DNA of 11,998 nt from an uncultured Campylobacter sp. Lineage in GTDB: Bacteria > Campylobacterota > Campylobacteria > Campylobacterales > Campylobacteraceae. This document shows, piece after piece, positions 1 to 6,495 of this stretch. The stretch lies in NCBI RefSeq assembly GCF_938018035.1, contig NZ_CALIJF010000054.1, positions 1 through 11,998 on the forward strand. The letters run 5' to 3'. Under the pieces are notes generated by a model. It did no database searches, was not told where the DNA came from, and worked only from the letters and a program-made list of their open reading frames with translations. A program made the position numbers and the translations under genes. How positions within the stretch are numbered: the stretch's first letter is position 1; every line of letters starts with the position of its first letter.

Positions 1-1
1 T

Positions 2-247
2 TCTACGATACTAGGCGTATTGTTTAACTTTAAAACTATAGGCAAGCTGGTATTCGGTAGCAGTGATAACGGTCTGATATTTAGATTTATACTAGTTTAC
101 ATCATTACTTATTTTTTAAATATATTTTTTCTATGGCTTTTCAAGTGGCTTGGATTTGATAATATGTATATAAACGGTTTTGTGCTTTTGATCCCGCTGG
201 CCGCGGTGTCATTTTTGTTAAATAAATTTTTCGTCTTTAGGAGATGA
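2..247 (+). CDS. GtrA-family membrane protein, 3' part (5' end outside window)
   Basis: This is the C-terminal part of a small multi-pass inner-membrane protein of the GtrA family, which is thought to help move polyprenyl-linked sugars across the membrane. The frame is open from base 2, so the true start lies upstream; the TTG at 20 is only the first possible start inside the window. Seen: a segment GVLFNFKTIGKLVFG, a charged break, then two hydrophobic helices (around RFILVYIITYFLNIFFLWLF and INGFVLLIPLAAVSFLL) ending in FLLNKFFVFRR. The N-K-x-(F/W)-x-F ending, seen in two diverged copies, is typical of the two-fold repeat of GtrA proteins. Full-length members have about 120-140 residues and four helices, so roughly the first third is missing. 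The stop is one base before the next gene, a GtrB-like glycosyltransferase, the usual partner of GtrA. Confidence 0.82.
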   Translation, partial: STILGVLFNFKTIGKLVFGSSDNGLIFRFILVYIITYFLNIFFLWLFKWLGFDNMYINGFVLLIPLAAVSFLLNKFFVFRR

Positions 248-248
248 T

Positions 249-1181
249 ATGAAAAAGATCAGTATAGTTACCGCCTGCTTTAATGAGGAGGAAAACGTAG
301 AGGAGGTCTATGCGCGCGTAAAAAAAGTTATGGGCGAATTTCCGGAGTATGCCTACGAGCATATATTTATCGATAATGCTTCGACTGATAGAACGGTTGA
401 AATTTTAAAACGCCTAGCAAAGGATGATAAAAATTTAAAGATCATCGTAAATTCCAGAAACTTTGGTCATATTAAATCACCAACCTATGCGCTTTTGGGT
501 GCAGACGGAGATGCTGTTATCTCTATCGTAGCCGATTTGCAAGATCCGCCCGAGATGATTGCGCAGTTTATAGAAAAATGGCAAGAGGGCAACGACTTGG
601 TTTTGGCTATTAAGCGAGATAGCGAGGAGCGCGGCGTGATGTTTAAAATCAGAGAGTGTTATTACGAGCTCTTATCAAAACTATCTGAGATCGAAATTTT
701 TAAGAATTTTACCGGCTTTGGACTTTTTGATAAAAAGGTCATCGCGGCTCTTAGACAGATGCGTGATCCGTATCCGTTTTTTCGAGGAATGCTCGCGGAA
801 GCCGGTTATAAGGTAGCTAAGATCCCATACGATCAACCGGTAAGAATTAAAGGAGTTACCAAAAATAACTTCTACACGCTTTATGATATGGGGATACTCG
901 GTATAATCTGCAATTCCAAAGTACCACTTCGGCTTGCAACCTTTATAGGTATGATAACGGGCATTTTAAGTATAATAGTAGGACTTGTGTATTTTATACT
1001 TAAGCTAATTTATTGGGACGAGATGAGCGTGGGCATCGCGCCTCTTATCATACTTTTTTCATTCGTTTCATCTGGAATTTTGTTTTTTATCGGTATAATA
1101 GGCGAATATATCGGGGCAATTTATACACAAGTGTTGAATCGCCCATTGGTATTTGAAAAAGAAAGAATAAATTTTGACTGA
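249..1181 (+). CDS. Polyprenyl-phosphate glycosyltransferase, GtrB/DPM1-like (GT2)
   Basis: A 310-residue family-2 glycosyltransferase that should load a sugar from a nucleotide donor onto polyprenyl phosphate at the cytoplasmic face of the inner membrane. Seen: an N-terminal nucleotide-binding segment SIVTACFNEEENV (5-17), IDNASTDRTVEIL (41-53), and the DLQDPPE motif (96-102), which is diagnostic for the DPM1/GtrB/ArnC group. The acceptor-side segment near 196-212 is followed by two transmembrane helices at about 229-255 and 264-288, as in GtrB. Length is normal for the group. The ATG at 249 has a good AGGAG site at 239-243, inside the end of the gtrA-like gene, so the two are translationally coupled. 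The sugar cannot be read from sequence. As a GtrA/GtrB pair it would provide a lipid-linked sugar for side-chain modification of a surface glycan (family knowledge plus context). Confidence 0.9.
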   Translation: MKKISIVTACFNEEENVEEVYARVKKVMGEFPEYAYEHIFIDNASTDRTVEILKRLAKDDKNLKIIVNSRNFGHIKSPTYALLGADGDAVISIVADLQDPPEMIAQFIEKWQEGNDLVLAIKRDSEERGVMFKIRECYYELLSKLSEIEIFKNFTGFGLFDKKVIAALRQMRDPYPFFRGMLAEAGYKVAKIPYDQPVRIKGVTKNNFYTLYDMGILGIICNSKVPLRLATFIGMITGILSIIVGLVYFILKLIYWDEMSVGIAPLIILFSFVSSGILFFIGIIGEYIGAIYTQVLNRPLVFEKERINFD

Positions 1182-2136
1182 GGATATTTTTTTAAGCATT
1201 GCAGTACCGACTTATAATAGAGCAAAATTCTTAGATAAAAGTCTAAATAGTCTATGCAAAAGCGTGTATAAAAGCGAGCGAAGAGATATTGAAATTTTAA
1301 TTTTAGATAATGCTTCCAGCGATAAAACTTCGGATATTGCAAAAAAATATATTGATTTCAGACTTGTAAAATATATAAAAAATAGTGAAAATACTGGTCC
1401 AGATAATAATTTCAAAAAAGCGATTTCTTTGTCGCGCGGAAAATATATATGGATATTCGGCGATGATGATTTGGTATTTGATGATACTATTAAATATTTA
1501 ATGCAGATACTAGATTCTTCTTCGGAATTCGGTATCATTCATTTAAAGGCACAAAATTTCATAGACAAAATTAAGCCGGTAGAATTTAAAGAATTTAATA
1601 ATTTTAAAATTTATGATGATAATAAAGCGGAGTTTATAAAAGAAGCCCATACTAATTTAACTTTTATAACTTCTAATATAGTAAATAAAAGTTTATTTGA
1701 TAGAATCGATTTAGACGCAATAGCAAATAACAATCTCGTGCAGCTTTATTGGAATATCGCCTGCGCGATTTTGTCTAATAAGCAAGTCGTGGTGTTTGAT
1801 AAAATTTATGCAGCAAGACAGTTTAATAGTGGAAGATATAATTTTTCGGAGGTATTTGGTACAAATTTAAATGATACCCTAAGCGCTATTGAAAAGAATT
1901 TTGACGCAGATTTCGTGCTTGAAATTTTTAGAAAAAGGCTTTTAATATATTATTATCCCGCCAATATAATTAGGATACGAAACGGCCTTTCTGCAGTTAG
2001 GAACGAAAACTGCTTTCGCAATTTATATAAAATTTATAAGAAATTCCCCTCTTTTTGGATATTCACGGTTAGCGCGATGTGGATACCAAAAAAGCTAGGC
2101 CTTTTAATAGTTAAATTTATGCAAAAGACGATTTAG
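1174..2136 (+). CDS. Family-2 glycosyltransferase of a surface-glycan locus
   Basis: A 320-residue GT-A fold glycosyltransferase. Seen: the N-terminal motif LSIAVPTYNRAKFL (7-20), LDNASSDKT (44-52), and YIWIFGDDDLVF (91-102), whose GDDD supplies the DXD metal/nucleotide-sugar site. The C-terminal half (about 150-320) is not recognisable in detail, as usual for acceptor-specific parts of WbbL-like enzymes; no clear membrane helix is seen. The start must be the TTG at 1174: an in-frame TAA lies at 1168-1170 and the conserved strand begins six residues later. It overlaps the upstream gene by 8 bases, and its ribosome site is weak (GAAAGAA), consistent with coupling. The gene is strikingly AT-rich and uses AT-ending codons far more than the selenium genes in this window, suggesting a transferred glycan cassette. 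It probably adds one sugar of an O-chain or LOS outer core; donor and acceptor are unknown. Confidence 0.85.
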   Translation: MTEDIFLSIAVPTYNRAKFLDKSLNSLCKSVYKSERRDIEILILDNASSDKTSDIAKKYIDFRLVKYIKNSENTGPDNNFKKAISLSRGKYIWIFGDDDLVFDDTIKYLMQILDSSSEFGIIHLKAQNFIDKIKPVEFKEFNNFKIYDDNKAEFIKEAHTNLTFITSNIVNKSLFDRIDLDAIANNNLVQLYWNIACAILSNKQVVVFDKIYAARQFNSGRYNFSEVFGTNLNDTLSAIEKNFDADFVLEIFRKRLLIYYYPANIIRIRNGLSAVRNENCFRNLYKIYKKFPSFWIFTVSAMWIPKKLGLLIVKFMQKTI

Positions 2137-2144
2137 GACGGAAT

Positions 2145-3524
2145 TTGCTATCTAAAATTTCATATATGGCGCTAGCGCAGATATTTTTTGCGTTTGTATC
2201 CGCAGTATCGATCTTAGTTCTACCAAAGCTTTTATCTTTAGAAGGCTTTGGATACTATCAATTATTTATATTTTTTGCTAATTACGTAGAATTTTTACAT
2301 TTTGGACTATCTGATGGTATATATCTAAGATATGGCGGTAGGCGATATGAATTTATTTCTAAAAGAACTCTAAAAACCCAAATTTGTACGATGGAGATTT
2401 TATATATTCTAGAATGCCTAATTATATTTTTTACGGTTTGTGCGTTTTCATTCGATAAAAGGTTATTTTTATATATTGCTATTTCGGGCGCTATCACAGT
2501 ACCAAGATCATTTCTATATAATCTTTTGCAAAGTGTAAATGAGATAAAAAAGTCAATACTCGTTTTGTTTATAGAAAGAATTTTTGTCTTATCATCTATA
2601 GCAGCAGTTTATTTCGTGGATTTCGATAAAGCTAAATTTTTAATATTTTCATTTATTTTTGCCAGATTTATATCGCTTGTTTATATTTGTTTTTTATGTA
2701 GGGATCTTTTTAAAGTAAAGATGGCTCCTTTTACAGATAGCTTATTTTATATATATAAAAATATGCGAATAGGTATAAAATTAACAATCTCTGCGCTTTG
2801 TAATATATTTTTAATATTTATTGCAAGATCTATGATTGCATGGAAATTTAGCATCGTTTTATTTGGCAAAATTTCACTTATATTGTCGTTACTAAATTTT
2901 GCTCTATTTTTTATCAATGCATTCTCGGCGATCTTATTCCCGATATTACGAACTAAAAAAGCTTGCGAACAAAACGAAATTTTTAAAATTTTAGATGATG
3001 GACTATCAATCATATTTGTATTTTTATTTCTATTTGCATATCCTGTAGAAGTTCTACTGGGCGCTTGGCTACCTAAATATGCGGATGTTTTAAATTATAT
3101 GCCGATAATTTTTACGATATTGCTATGCGAAGGTAAGACGCTCCTTCTTACTAATTCATATTTTAAGGCATTACGCAAAGAAGGACAAATGCTTCGTATA
3201 AATTTAATTTCTTTGATTATATTTTCAGTATTTATTGGATTTATTGTATATTTTTGCAATGATATATTTACCATAATGTTTTGCCTGTTTTTATCTCTTT
3301 TTGCCAAATATATCGCATTGAGTTATGGTCTGAAAAAATTTATAAAAAGTGTAAATTTTTGCAATATTGGTGCGGAATTTTTTTGTGGTGTTTGCTTTAT
3401 TGCTATATCTCATATATTGCCTGGCATCTATGCGTTTTGCTTAATAATAGTAAGTTTTATAGTTTTAATTGTATTAAAAAGGAAAACTTTTATCCAATTG
3501 CTTAAATTTATACAAACGATATAA
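2145..3524 (+). CDS. Wzx-like polysaccharide flippase (MOP superfamily)
   Basis: A 459-residue, very hydrophobic protein with about 12 predicted membrane helices, the size and shape of Wzx/RfbX-type flippases that move undecaprenyl-linked oligosaccharides to the periplasmic face. Seen: the family-like N-terminus, SKISYMALAQIFFAFVSAVS, then GFGYYQLFIFFANYVEFLHF and GLSDGIYLRYGG (typical glycine/tyrosine-rich segment of the first two helices), and a second half beginning near residue 200 that repeats the six-helix pattern (GIKLTISALCNIFLIFIARS). The start is a TTG at 2145, placed six bases after a strong AGGACGGA ribosome site (2135-2142) and eight bases after the preceding stop, so it is the last gene of the operon. 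Base composition is as AT-rich as the upstream glycosyltransferase. Homology of individual Wzx proteins is weak, so exact substrate is unknown; a plain MATE-like exporter is less likely given the context. Confidence 0.82.
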   Translation: MLSKISYMALAQIFFAFVSAVSILVLPKLLSLEGFGYYQLFIFFANYVEFLHFGLSDGIYLRYGGRRYEFISKRTLKTQICTMEILYILECLIIFFTVCAFSFDKRLFLYIAISGAITVPRSFLYNLLQSVNEIKKSILVLFIERIFVLSSIAAVYFVDFDKAKFLIFSFIFARFISLVYICFLCRDLFKVKMAPFTDSLFYIYKNMRIGIKLTISALCNIFLIFIARSMIAWKFSIVLFGKISLILSLLNFALFFINAFSAILFPILRTKKACEQNEIFKILDDGLSIIFVFLFLFAYPVEVLLGAWLPKYADVLNYMPIIFTILLCEGKTLLLTNSYFKALRKEGQMLRINLISLIIFSVFIGFIVYFCNDIFTIMFCLFLSLFAKYIALSYGLKKFIKSVNFCNIGAEFFCGVCFIAISHILPGIYAFCLIIVSFIVLIVLKRKTFIQLLKFIQTI

Positions 3525-3590
3525 ATCTGAAAATATTGCTATGAGTAATAATTATATCAATCTCGATGTAGCATTTTGTATTTTCATAAA

Positions 3591-3602
3591 TTTTGCTAAA
3601 AT
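3591..3602 (+). promoter_or_regulatory. Putative sigma-70 promoter (extended -10) for rpmI-rplT
   Basis: TTTTGCTAAAAT matches the epsilonproteobacterial extended -10 pattern (T-rich, TTTTGnTAtAAT) and sits in an AT-rich stretch with spaced T-tracts, where a -35 is often missing in this group. A start near 3609 would give a leader of about 54 bases before the rpmI ATG at 3663. TATTAT at 3624-3629 is an alternative -10. No experimental support; chosen by motif and position. Confidence 0.45.
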
Positions 3603-3662
3603 TCAAATTTTTCAAAGAAACTTTATTATATACTTCCCGTTCACTTTAAAAAAAGGACGACC

Positions 3663-3854
3663 ATGCCAAAGATGAAAAGCGTGCGCGGTGCCGTCAAGCG
3701 TTTTAAAGCGGGCAAAAACAAGATCAAAAGAGGCTCAGCGTTTCGCAGCCATATTTTGACGAAGATGTCTCAAAAACGCAAGAGGAATTTGCGCGAGGCC
3801 CAATACGTCGATTCTACGAACGTATCTGCGGTTAAAAAAATGCTTTGCAAATAG
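3663..3854 (+). CDS. rpmI: 50S ribosomal protein L35
   Basis: A 63-residue, highly basic protein, the normal length for L35 of the large ribosomal subunit. Seen: MPKMKSVRGAVKRFKAG at the N-terminus and the hallmark HILTKMSQKRKRNLR block (30-44). Zero ambiguity about the start: ATG at 3663 follows AAAAAAAGGACGACC, with AGGA at a proper distance. It is followed 98 bases later by rplT. In many bacteria infC precedes this pair; here the upstream gene is a flippase, so the pair stands alone, as I recall for C. jejuni (where infC is with thrS). Confidence 0.97.
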   Translation: MPKMKSVRGAVKRFKAGKNKIKRGSAFRSHILTKMSQKRKRNLREAQYVDSTNVSAVKKMLCK

Positions 3855-3890
3855 TGCGAAGTTAGTTTTTGACGAAAGTCATTCAAACTC

Positions 3891-3930
3891 CCCTAAATTT
3901 ATGGATTTTAGGGCAAGATCCCCAAAGGGA
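3891..3930 (+). promoter_or_regulatory. Two small hairpins between rpmI and rplT
   Basis: CCCTAAA (3891-3897) can pair with TTTAGGG (3907-3913), and directly after it TCCC (3919-3922) with GGGA (3927-3930). Both sit in the 98-base spacer upstream of the rplT ribosome site (AAGGA, about 3943). L20 is known to repress its own operon by binding mRNA structures in E. coli and Bacillus; whether this spacer plays that role is inference. The stems are short, and neither has a T-run, so termination is unlikely. Confidence 0.35.
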
Positions 3931-3952
3931 CGCCGATTAAGAAAGGATTAAT

Positions 3953-4309
3953 ATGGCAAGAGTAAAAACGGGCATCGTTAGACGCCGCCGTCACAACAAG
4001 GTGCTAAAGCTTGCGCGCGGATTTTATAGCGCAAGACGCAAACATTTCAGAAAGGCTAAAGAGCAGCTAGAAAGAAGCCTCGTTTACGCCTTCCGTGACA
4101 GACGCGCGAAAAAACGCGATTTCCGCAGACTTTGGATAGTGCGCATCAATGCAGCTTGCAGGCTAAACGACATCAGCTATTCTAAATTTATAAACGGACT
4201 TAGAAAAGCGGGCATCGAGCTTGATAGAAAAATTTTAGCAAATATGGCTATGAACGACGCCGAAGCTTTCGCAACCGTCGCAAAGAAGGCAAAAGCGGCA
4301 TTAAAATAA
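3953..4309 (+). CDS. rplT: 50S ribosomal protein L20
   Basis: A 118-residue basic protein of normal L20 length; it binds 23S rRNA and is needed early in large-subunit assembly. Seen: MARVKTGIVRRRRHNKVLKL at the start, the ARGFYSARRKHFRKAKEQ block (22-39), FRDRRAKKRDFRRLWIVRIN (47-66) and the C-terminal globular part with NDISYSKFINGLRKAGIELD (72-91). The ATG at 3953 has a good AAGGA site (around 3943). It is the second gene of the rpmI-rplT unit and is closed by the terminator at 4315-4347. Confidence 0.98.
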   Translation: MARVKTGIVRRRRHNKVLKLARGFYSARRKHFRKAKEQLERSLVYAFRDRRAKKRDFRRLWIVRINAACRLNDISYSKFINGLRKAGIELDRKILANMAMNDAEAFATVAKKAKAALK

Positions 4310-4314
4310 GCTTT

Positions 4315-4347
4315 AAAATTTGGCCGTCTTAGGGCGGCTAAATTTTT
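4315..4347 (+). terminator. Intrinsic terminator of rpmI-rplT
   Basis: AAAATTT-G-GCCGTC (4315-4328), loop TTAG, then GGCGGC-T-AAATTTT (4333-4346): a continuous 14-pair stem including one G-T pair, with a GC-rich top and T-rich 3' side running into TTTTT (4343-4347). It begins six bases after the rplT stop. Form and position are those of a textbook factor-independent terminator. Its 3' arm overlaps the left arm of the next inverted repeat. Confidence 0.85.
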
Positions 4348-4410
4348 AAATTTCGACAAAGCTTTTAATTTTAAAAGCGCGTCCGCAAATTTGTCGAAAT
4401 TTAAGAATTT
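4340..4410. repeat. Long nested inverted repeat upstream of the autotransporter gene
   Basis: TTAAATTTCGACAAA (4346-4360) is perfectly matched by TTTGTCGAAATTTAA (4390-4404). The pairing can extend outward to 4340 and 4410 with one T-G wobble. Inside the 29-base spacer is a second palindrome, GCTTTTAA-TT-TTAAAAGC (4361-4378). The outer left arm shares 4340-4346 with the 3' arm of the rplT terminator, so the two structures exclude each other. It lies 28 bases before the ATG at 4438. It could be a second terminator, an attenuating leader or a protein-binding operator; the sequence alone does not decide. Confidence 0.7.
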
Positions 4411-4411
4411 G

Positions 4412-4428
4412 GATAATTTTATTTGAGG
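4412..4428 (+). promoter_or_regulatory. Possible -10 element and ribosome site for the autotransporter gene
   Basis: GATAAT (4412-4417) resembles a -10 box and would give a very short leader that contains GAGG (4425-4428), nine bases before the ATG at 4438. This ribosome site supports ATG 4438 rather than the TTG at 4423, which lies upstream of it and would put Arg-Arg-Cys in front of the signal peptide. The promoter call is weak, the start call stronger. Confidence 0.35.
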
Positions 4429-4437
4429 CGGTGCAGA

Positions 4438-6108
4438 ATGCTAAAGTCTTTGAAAAAAATCGTATCTCTTGCGCTTGTCGGTGCAGCAGGGTTCGGCTAT
4501 GCGAGCGAGCAGAATTCCTGGAGCTATGCAAACGCGCAAAAATCACCTTCCAACAACACTTCCCGTTCCGATGTAATGAGCGCTGCGGATAGCTTGGGCG
4601 CGAAATTAAGCAGGCGCGATGCAGCTAGCGATAGCTCCGCGAGCGACGAGTATGAAAACTCATTTCGTATCAAGCTCGAGTATGCAAGAGGCTTTGCCAA
4701 AAAGGGTTCATATTCGGGCAGGCTTAATAATCAGCGCGTTATGATGCCTGCGTTTCGCTGGACGGGCAATAGCGGCGTAAATGCCGAGTTTTGGAACGGC
4801 ATTACCAATATAGGCGGCGCGCTGGTTCCTTATGTGGCTTTCGGTTCATACGAGGCGGCGATACCGGGCGATCAAACTACGCAATATCTGGTCAGAAGGG
4901 ATGAAGACGCCGTTCAGATGAAGCGAAATATCGCGGCGGGCATATCAAATTTAGGCTATACCTATACCAAAAATTCTACTAGAAATCTAAATTTAGTCTA
5001 TGCCGATATCGATAATTTCGTAAATTTCTACGGCAGAGAAAATATCGCAGGATACTTCATCGACGAGGTAAATACCGAAAACAATCCCGCAACTATCACC
5101 TATATGGCGAATATCTACAATTATATCAAGACTAAATATCCAGGAATGCTCGTTTTGGCAAACAACGGCTGGGGCGTGCGCGACGCCATAGCCCCTTATG
5201 CGGACGTTTGGATGCTGCAAGAGGTGAGTGCTGACGACTACATAAACCACTATCGTCCTAGAACCTCTGAGTTTGAAAAAGACCCCGCAAATTCCTCTAA
5301 AATTTTGCACGTCATATACAACGCAAGACCGGATCAATACGACGAGATCATAAGGCTATCTCGCGAGCGCAACGCGGCAAATCTATTCATCACCTCCGAT
5401 ACGAATGCCTATCCTAGCGGATACGACGATCTGCCTACCTATTTTGAAGCGCTGATACTGGCGATTAATAATTTCACGCCTAAAAACGGCAGCTTGTTTT
5501 CGCAGGTCGTAAGAGGCGGTAACCGCATAGGCATCGAGATGCCGCGCTCGAAGGTCGATCTGGATCTTACCAAGCTAGCAAGAAATTCCGCTTATAAAAA
5601 TTTAACCGATACCGACGGGCAGGAGTTTAACGTAAACGTAAGCGCGATTGGAAACTACGGCGGGGATTACAAAGACCGCTCGGGCGGCGTCAAATACGAT
5701 CACAAGAGCGACGGAATTTTACTCGGAGCCTCCAAGAGAGTAGATGATCTTACGCTGGACGTGATTTTTGGGTATCAAAAATCGGACGCTTGGTATGAGG
5801 GTAAATTTGACGGCGTGAAAGAAAACATCAAATCCTACGAGTTCGGTCTGGTGGGCAGATACGATTTTAGCGAGAATGTGGATTTGGCGGTAAATTTAAC
5901 CTATTCGACAAACGATCATAAATTTGAAACCAACAACGGATTCGGCGCTATCCACGGCGCGAAATACAAATCGCAAATTTGGGATTTCAGCACCAGAGCC
6001 GGGTATAAATTCTTATTTGAAAACGGCTACATTAAGCCATATTTGGGGCTTGGAGCGATTAGAGTGAACGAGAATGCGATCTCCAGGCTTAGATTTAGCT
6101 CCGCTTAA
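4438..6108 (+). CDS. Spherulin-4/GH135-like glycosidase fused to autotransporter barrel, truncated by in-frame stop
   Basis: As read, 556 residues. Seen: a signal peptide MLKSLKKIVSLALVGAAGFG (cleavage likely after A22), a Ser/Ala/Asp-rich spacer to about residue 80, a spherulation-specific family 4-like TIM-barrel domain at about 97-347, and from about 358 the start of an autotransporter beta-domain of amphipathic strands (such as YKSQIWDFSTRAGYKFLF). Spherulin hallmarks present: MMPAFRW, ALVPYVAFGS, LGYTYT, VYADIDNFVNFY, IAGYFIDEVN, LANNGWG, WMLQEV. D209, N242/N243 and E262 fall at nearly the spacing I recall for the catalytic D166, N202 and E222 of Aspergillus Sph3 (GH135), so hydrolysis of an amino-sugar polysaccharide at the cell surface is plausible. 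TAA at 6106-6108 cuts the barrel; the rest follows in frame to 6399. Without the last strands and terminal Phe it should not insert in the outer membrane. Confidence 0.8.
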   Translation: MLKSLKKIVSLALVGAAGFGYASEQNSWSYANAQKSPSNNTSRSDVMSAADSLGAKLSRRDAASDSSASDEYENSFRIKLEYARGFAKKGSYSGRLNNQRVMMPAFRWTGNSGVNAEFWNGITNIGGALVPYVAFGSYEAAIPGDQTTQYLVRRDEDAVQMKRNIAAGISNLGYTYTKNSTRNLNLVYADIDNFVNFYGRENIAGYFIDEVNTENNPATITYMANIYNYIKTKYPGMLVLANNGWGVRDAIAPYADVWMLQEVSADDYINHYRPRTSEFEKDPANSSKILHVIYNARPDQYDEIIRLSRERNAANLFITSDTNAYPSGYDDLPTYFEALILAINNFTPKNGSLFSQVVRGGNRIGIEMPRSKVDLDLTKLARNSAYKNLTDTDGQEFNVNVSAIGNYGGDYKDRSGGVKYDHKSDGILLGASKRVDDLTLDVIFGYQKSDAWYEGKFDGVKENIKSYEFGLVGRYDFSENVDLAVNLTYSTNDHKFETNNGFGAIHGAKYKSQIWDFSTRAGYKFLFENGYIKPYLGLGAIRVNENAISRLRFSSA

Positions 6109-6399
6109 AAAACCGCGCCGAACGGCACCGCGGGAATTTACGCGATCAAGGCTTTCGGCGATCTGCAGATATTCGCAAATGCGGAGTACGAGCATCGATT
6201 TAGCGGCGATTCGTATCATGCAAGCAGAAAGTATTCGGACAGATACGACGTGGAGGGGCTTGATTATTCTAGCGGCGTATTTAACGGCGCGATCGGACTG
6301 AAATATAAGATCCTTCAAAGCGTCGGACTCAGCGCATCGTACGAGCTAAGCGAGAGCAAAAATAGCCTGGCAAGAGCCGCTTTTGATGTGGAGTTTTGA
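6109..6399 (+). pseudogene. In-frame 3' remainder of the autotransporter beta-barrel
   Basis: Directly after the TAA the same frame stays open for 96 codons to a TGA at 6397-6399. The translation runs KTAPNGTAGIYAIKAFGDLQ and on through further strands (LQIFANAEYEHRFSG, VFNGAIGLKYKILQ, VGLSASYELSE) to AFDVEF. Alternating hydrophobic strands and a C-terminal Phe are the signature of the last strands of an outer-membrane barrel and its Bam recognition signal. It has no start codon or ribosome site of its own and completes the barrel begun upstream, so it belongs to the same gene. With it the product would have been about 653 residues. A sequencing error at the TAA or at the A6 run (6107-6112) would restore a normal gene. 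Confidence 0.8.
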
Positions 6400-6413
6400 T
6401 TTTAATCGGAGTA

Positions 6414-6426
6414 GCCTAAGATAGGC
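6414..6426 (+). repeat. Small hairpin GCCTA-AGA-TAGGC
   Basis: A five-pair stem with a three-base loop, 15 bases after the original autotransporter stop. There is no T-run behind it, so on its own it is not a convincing terminator; it may help protect the 3' end or be chance. Confidence 0.3.
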
Positions 6427-6456
6427 AGCTTGAAGCACGATTACAAATTCCTCTTT

Positions 6457-6495
6457 GCCGCAAAGCGAAAATTTTATGAAATTTGCGGCTAAATT
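6457..6495 (+). terminator. Possible terminator of the autotransporter gene
   Basis: GCCGCAAA (6457-6464) pairs perfectly with TTTGCGGC (6482-6489), followed by TAAATTTTA. The loop is long (17 bases) and AT-rich, which lowers confidence, but the place, 58 bases after the TGA at 6399, fits the end of that transcript. Confidence 0.45.

Noticed and set aside
4423..4437. TTG at 4423 as start of the autotransporter
   Set aside because: The GAGG ribosome site lies downstream of it, and ATG 4438 begins a clean signal peptide.
6106..6108. Selenocysteine or other recoding at the autotransporter stop, given nearby selAB
   Set aside because: The codon is TAA, not TGA, and no SECIS-like hairpin follows directly; nonsense mutation, error or compensating indels are simpler.
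6074..6301. Separate 75-residue open frame overlapping the autotransporter end
   Set aside because: It lies in the +1 frame of clear barrel coding sequence, is basic and without ribosome site; a shadow frame, though its first codons matter for the indel alternative.
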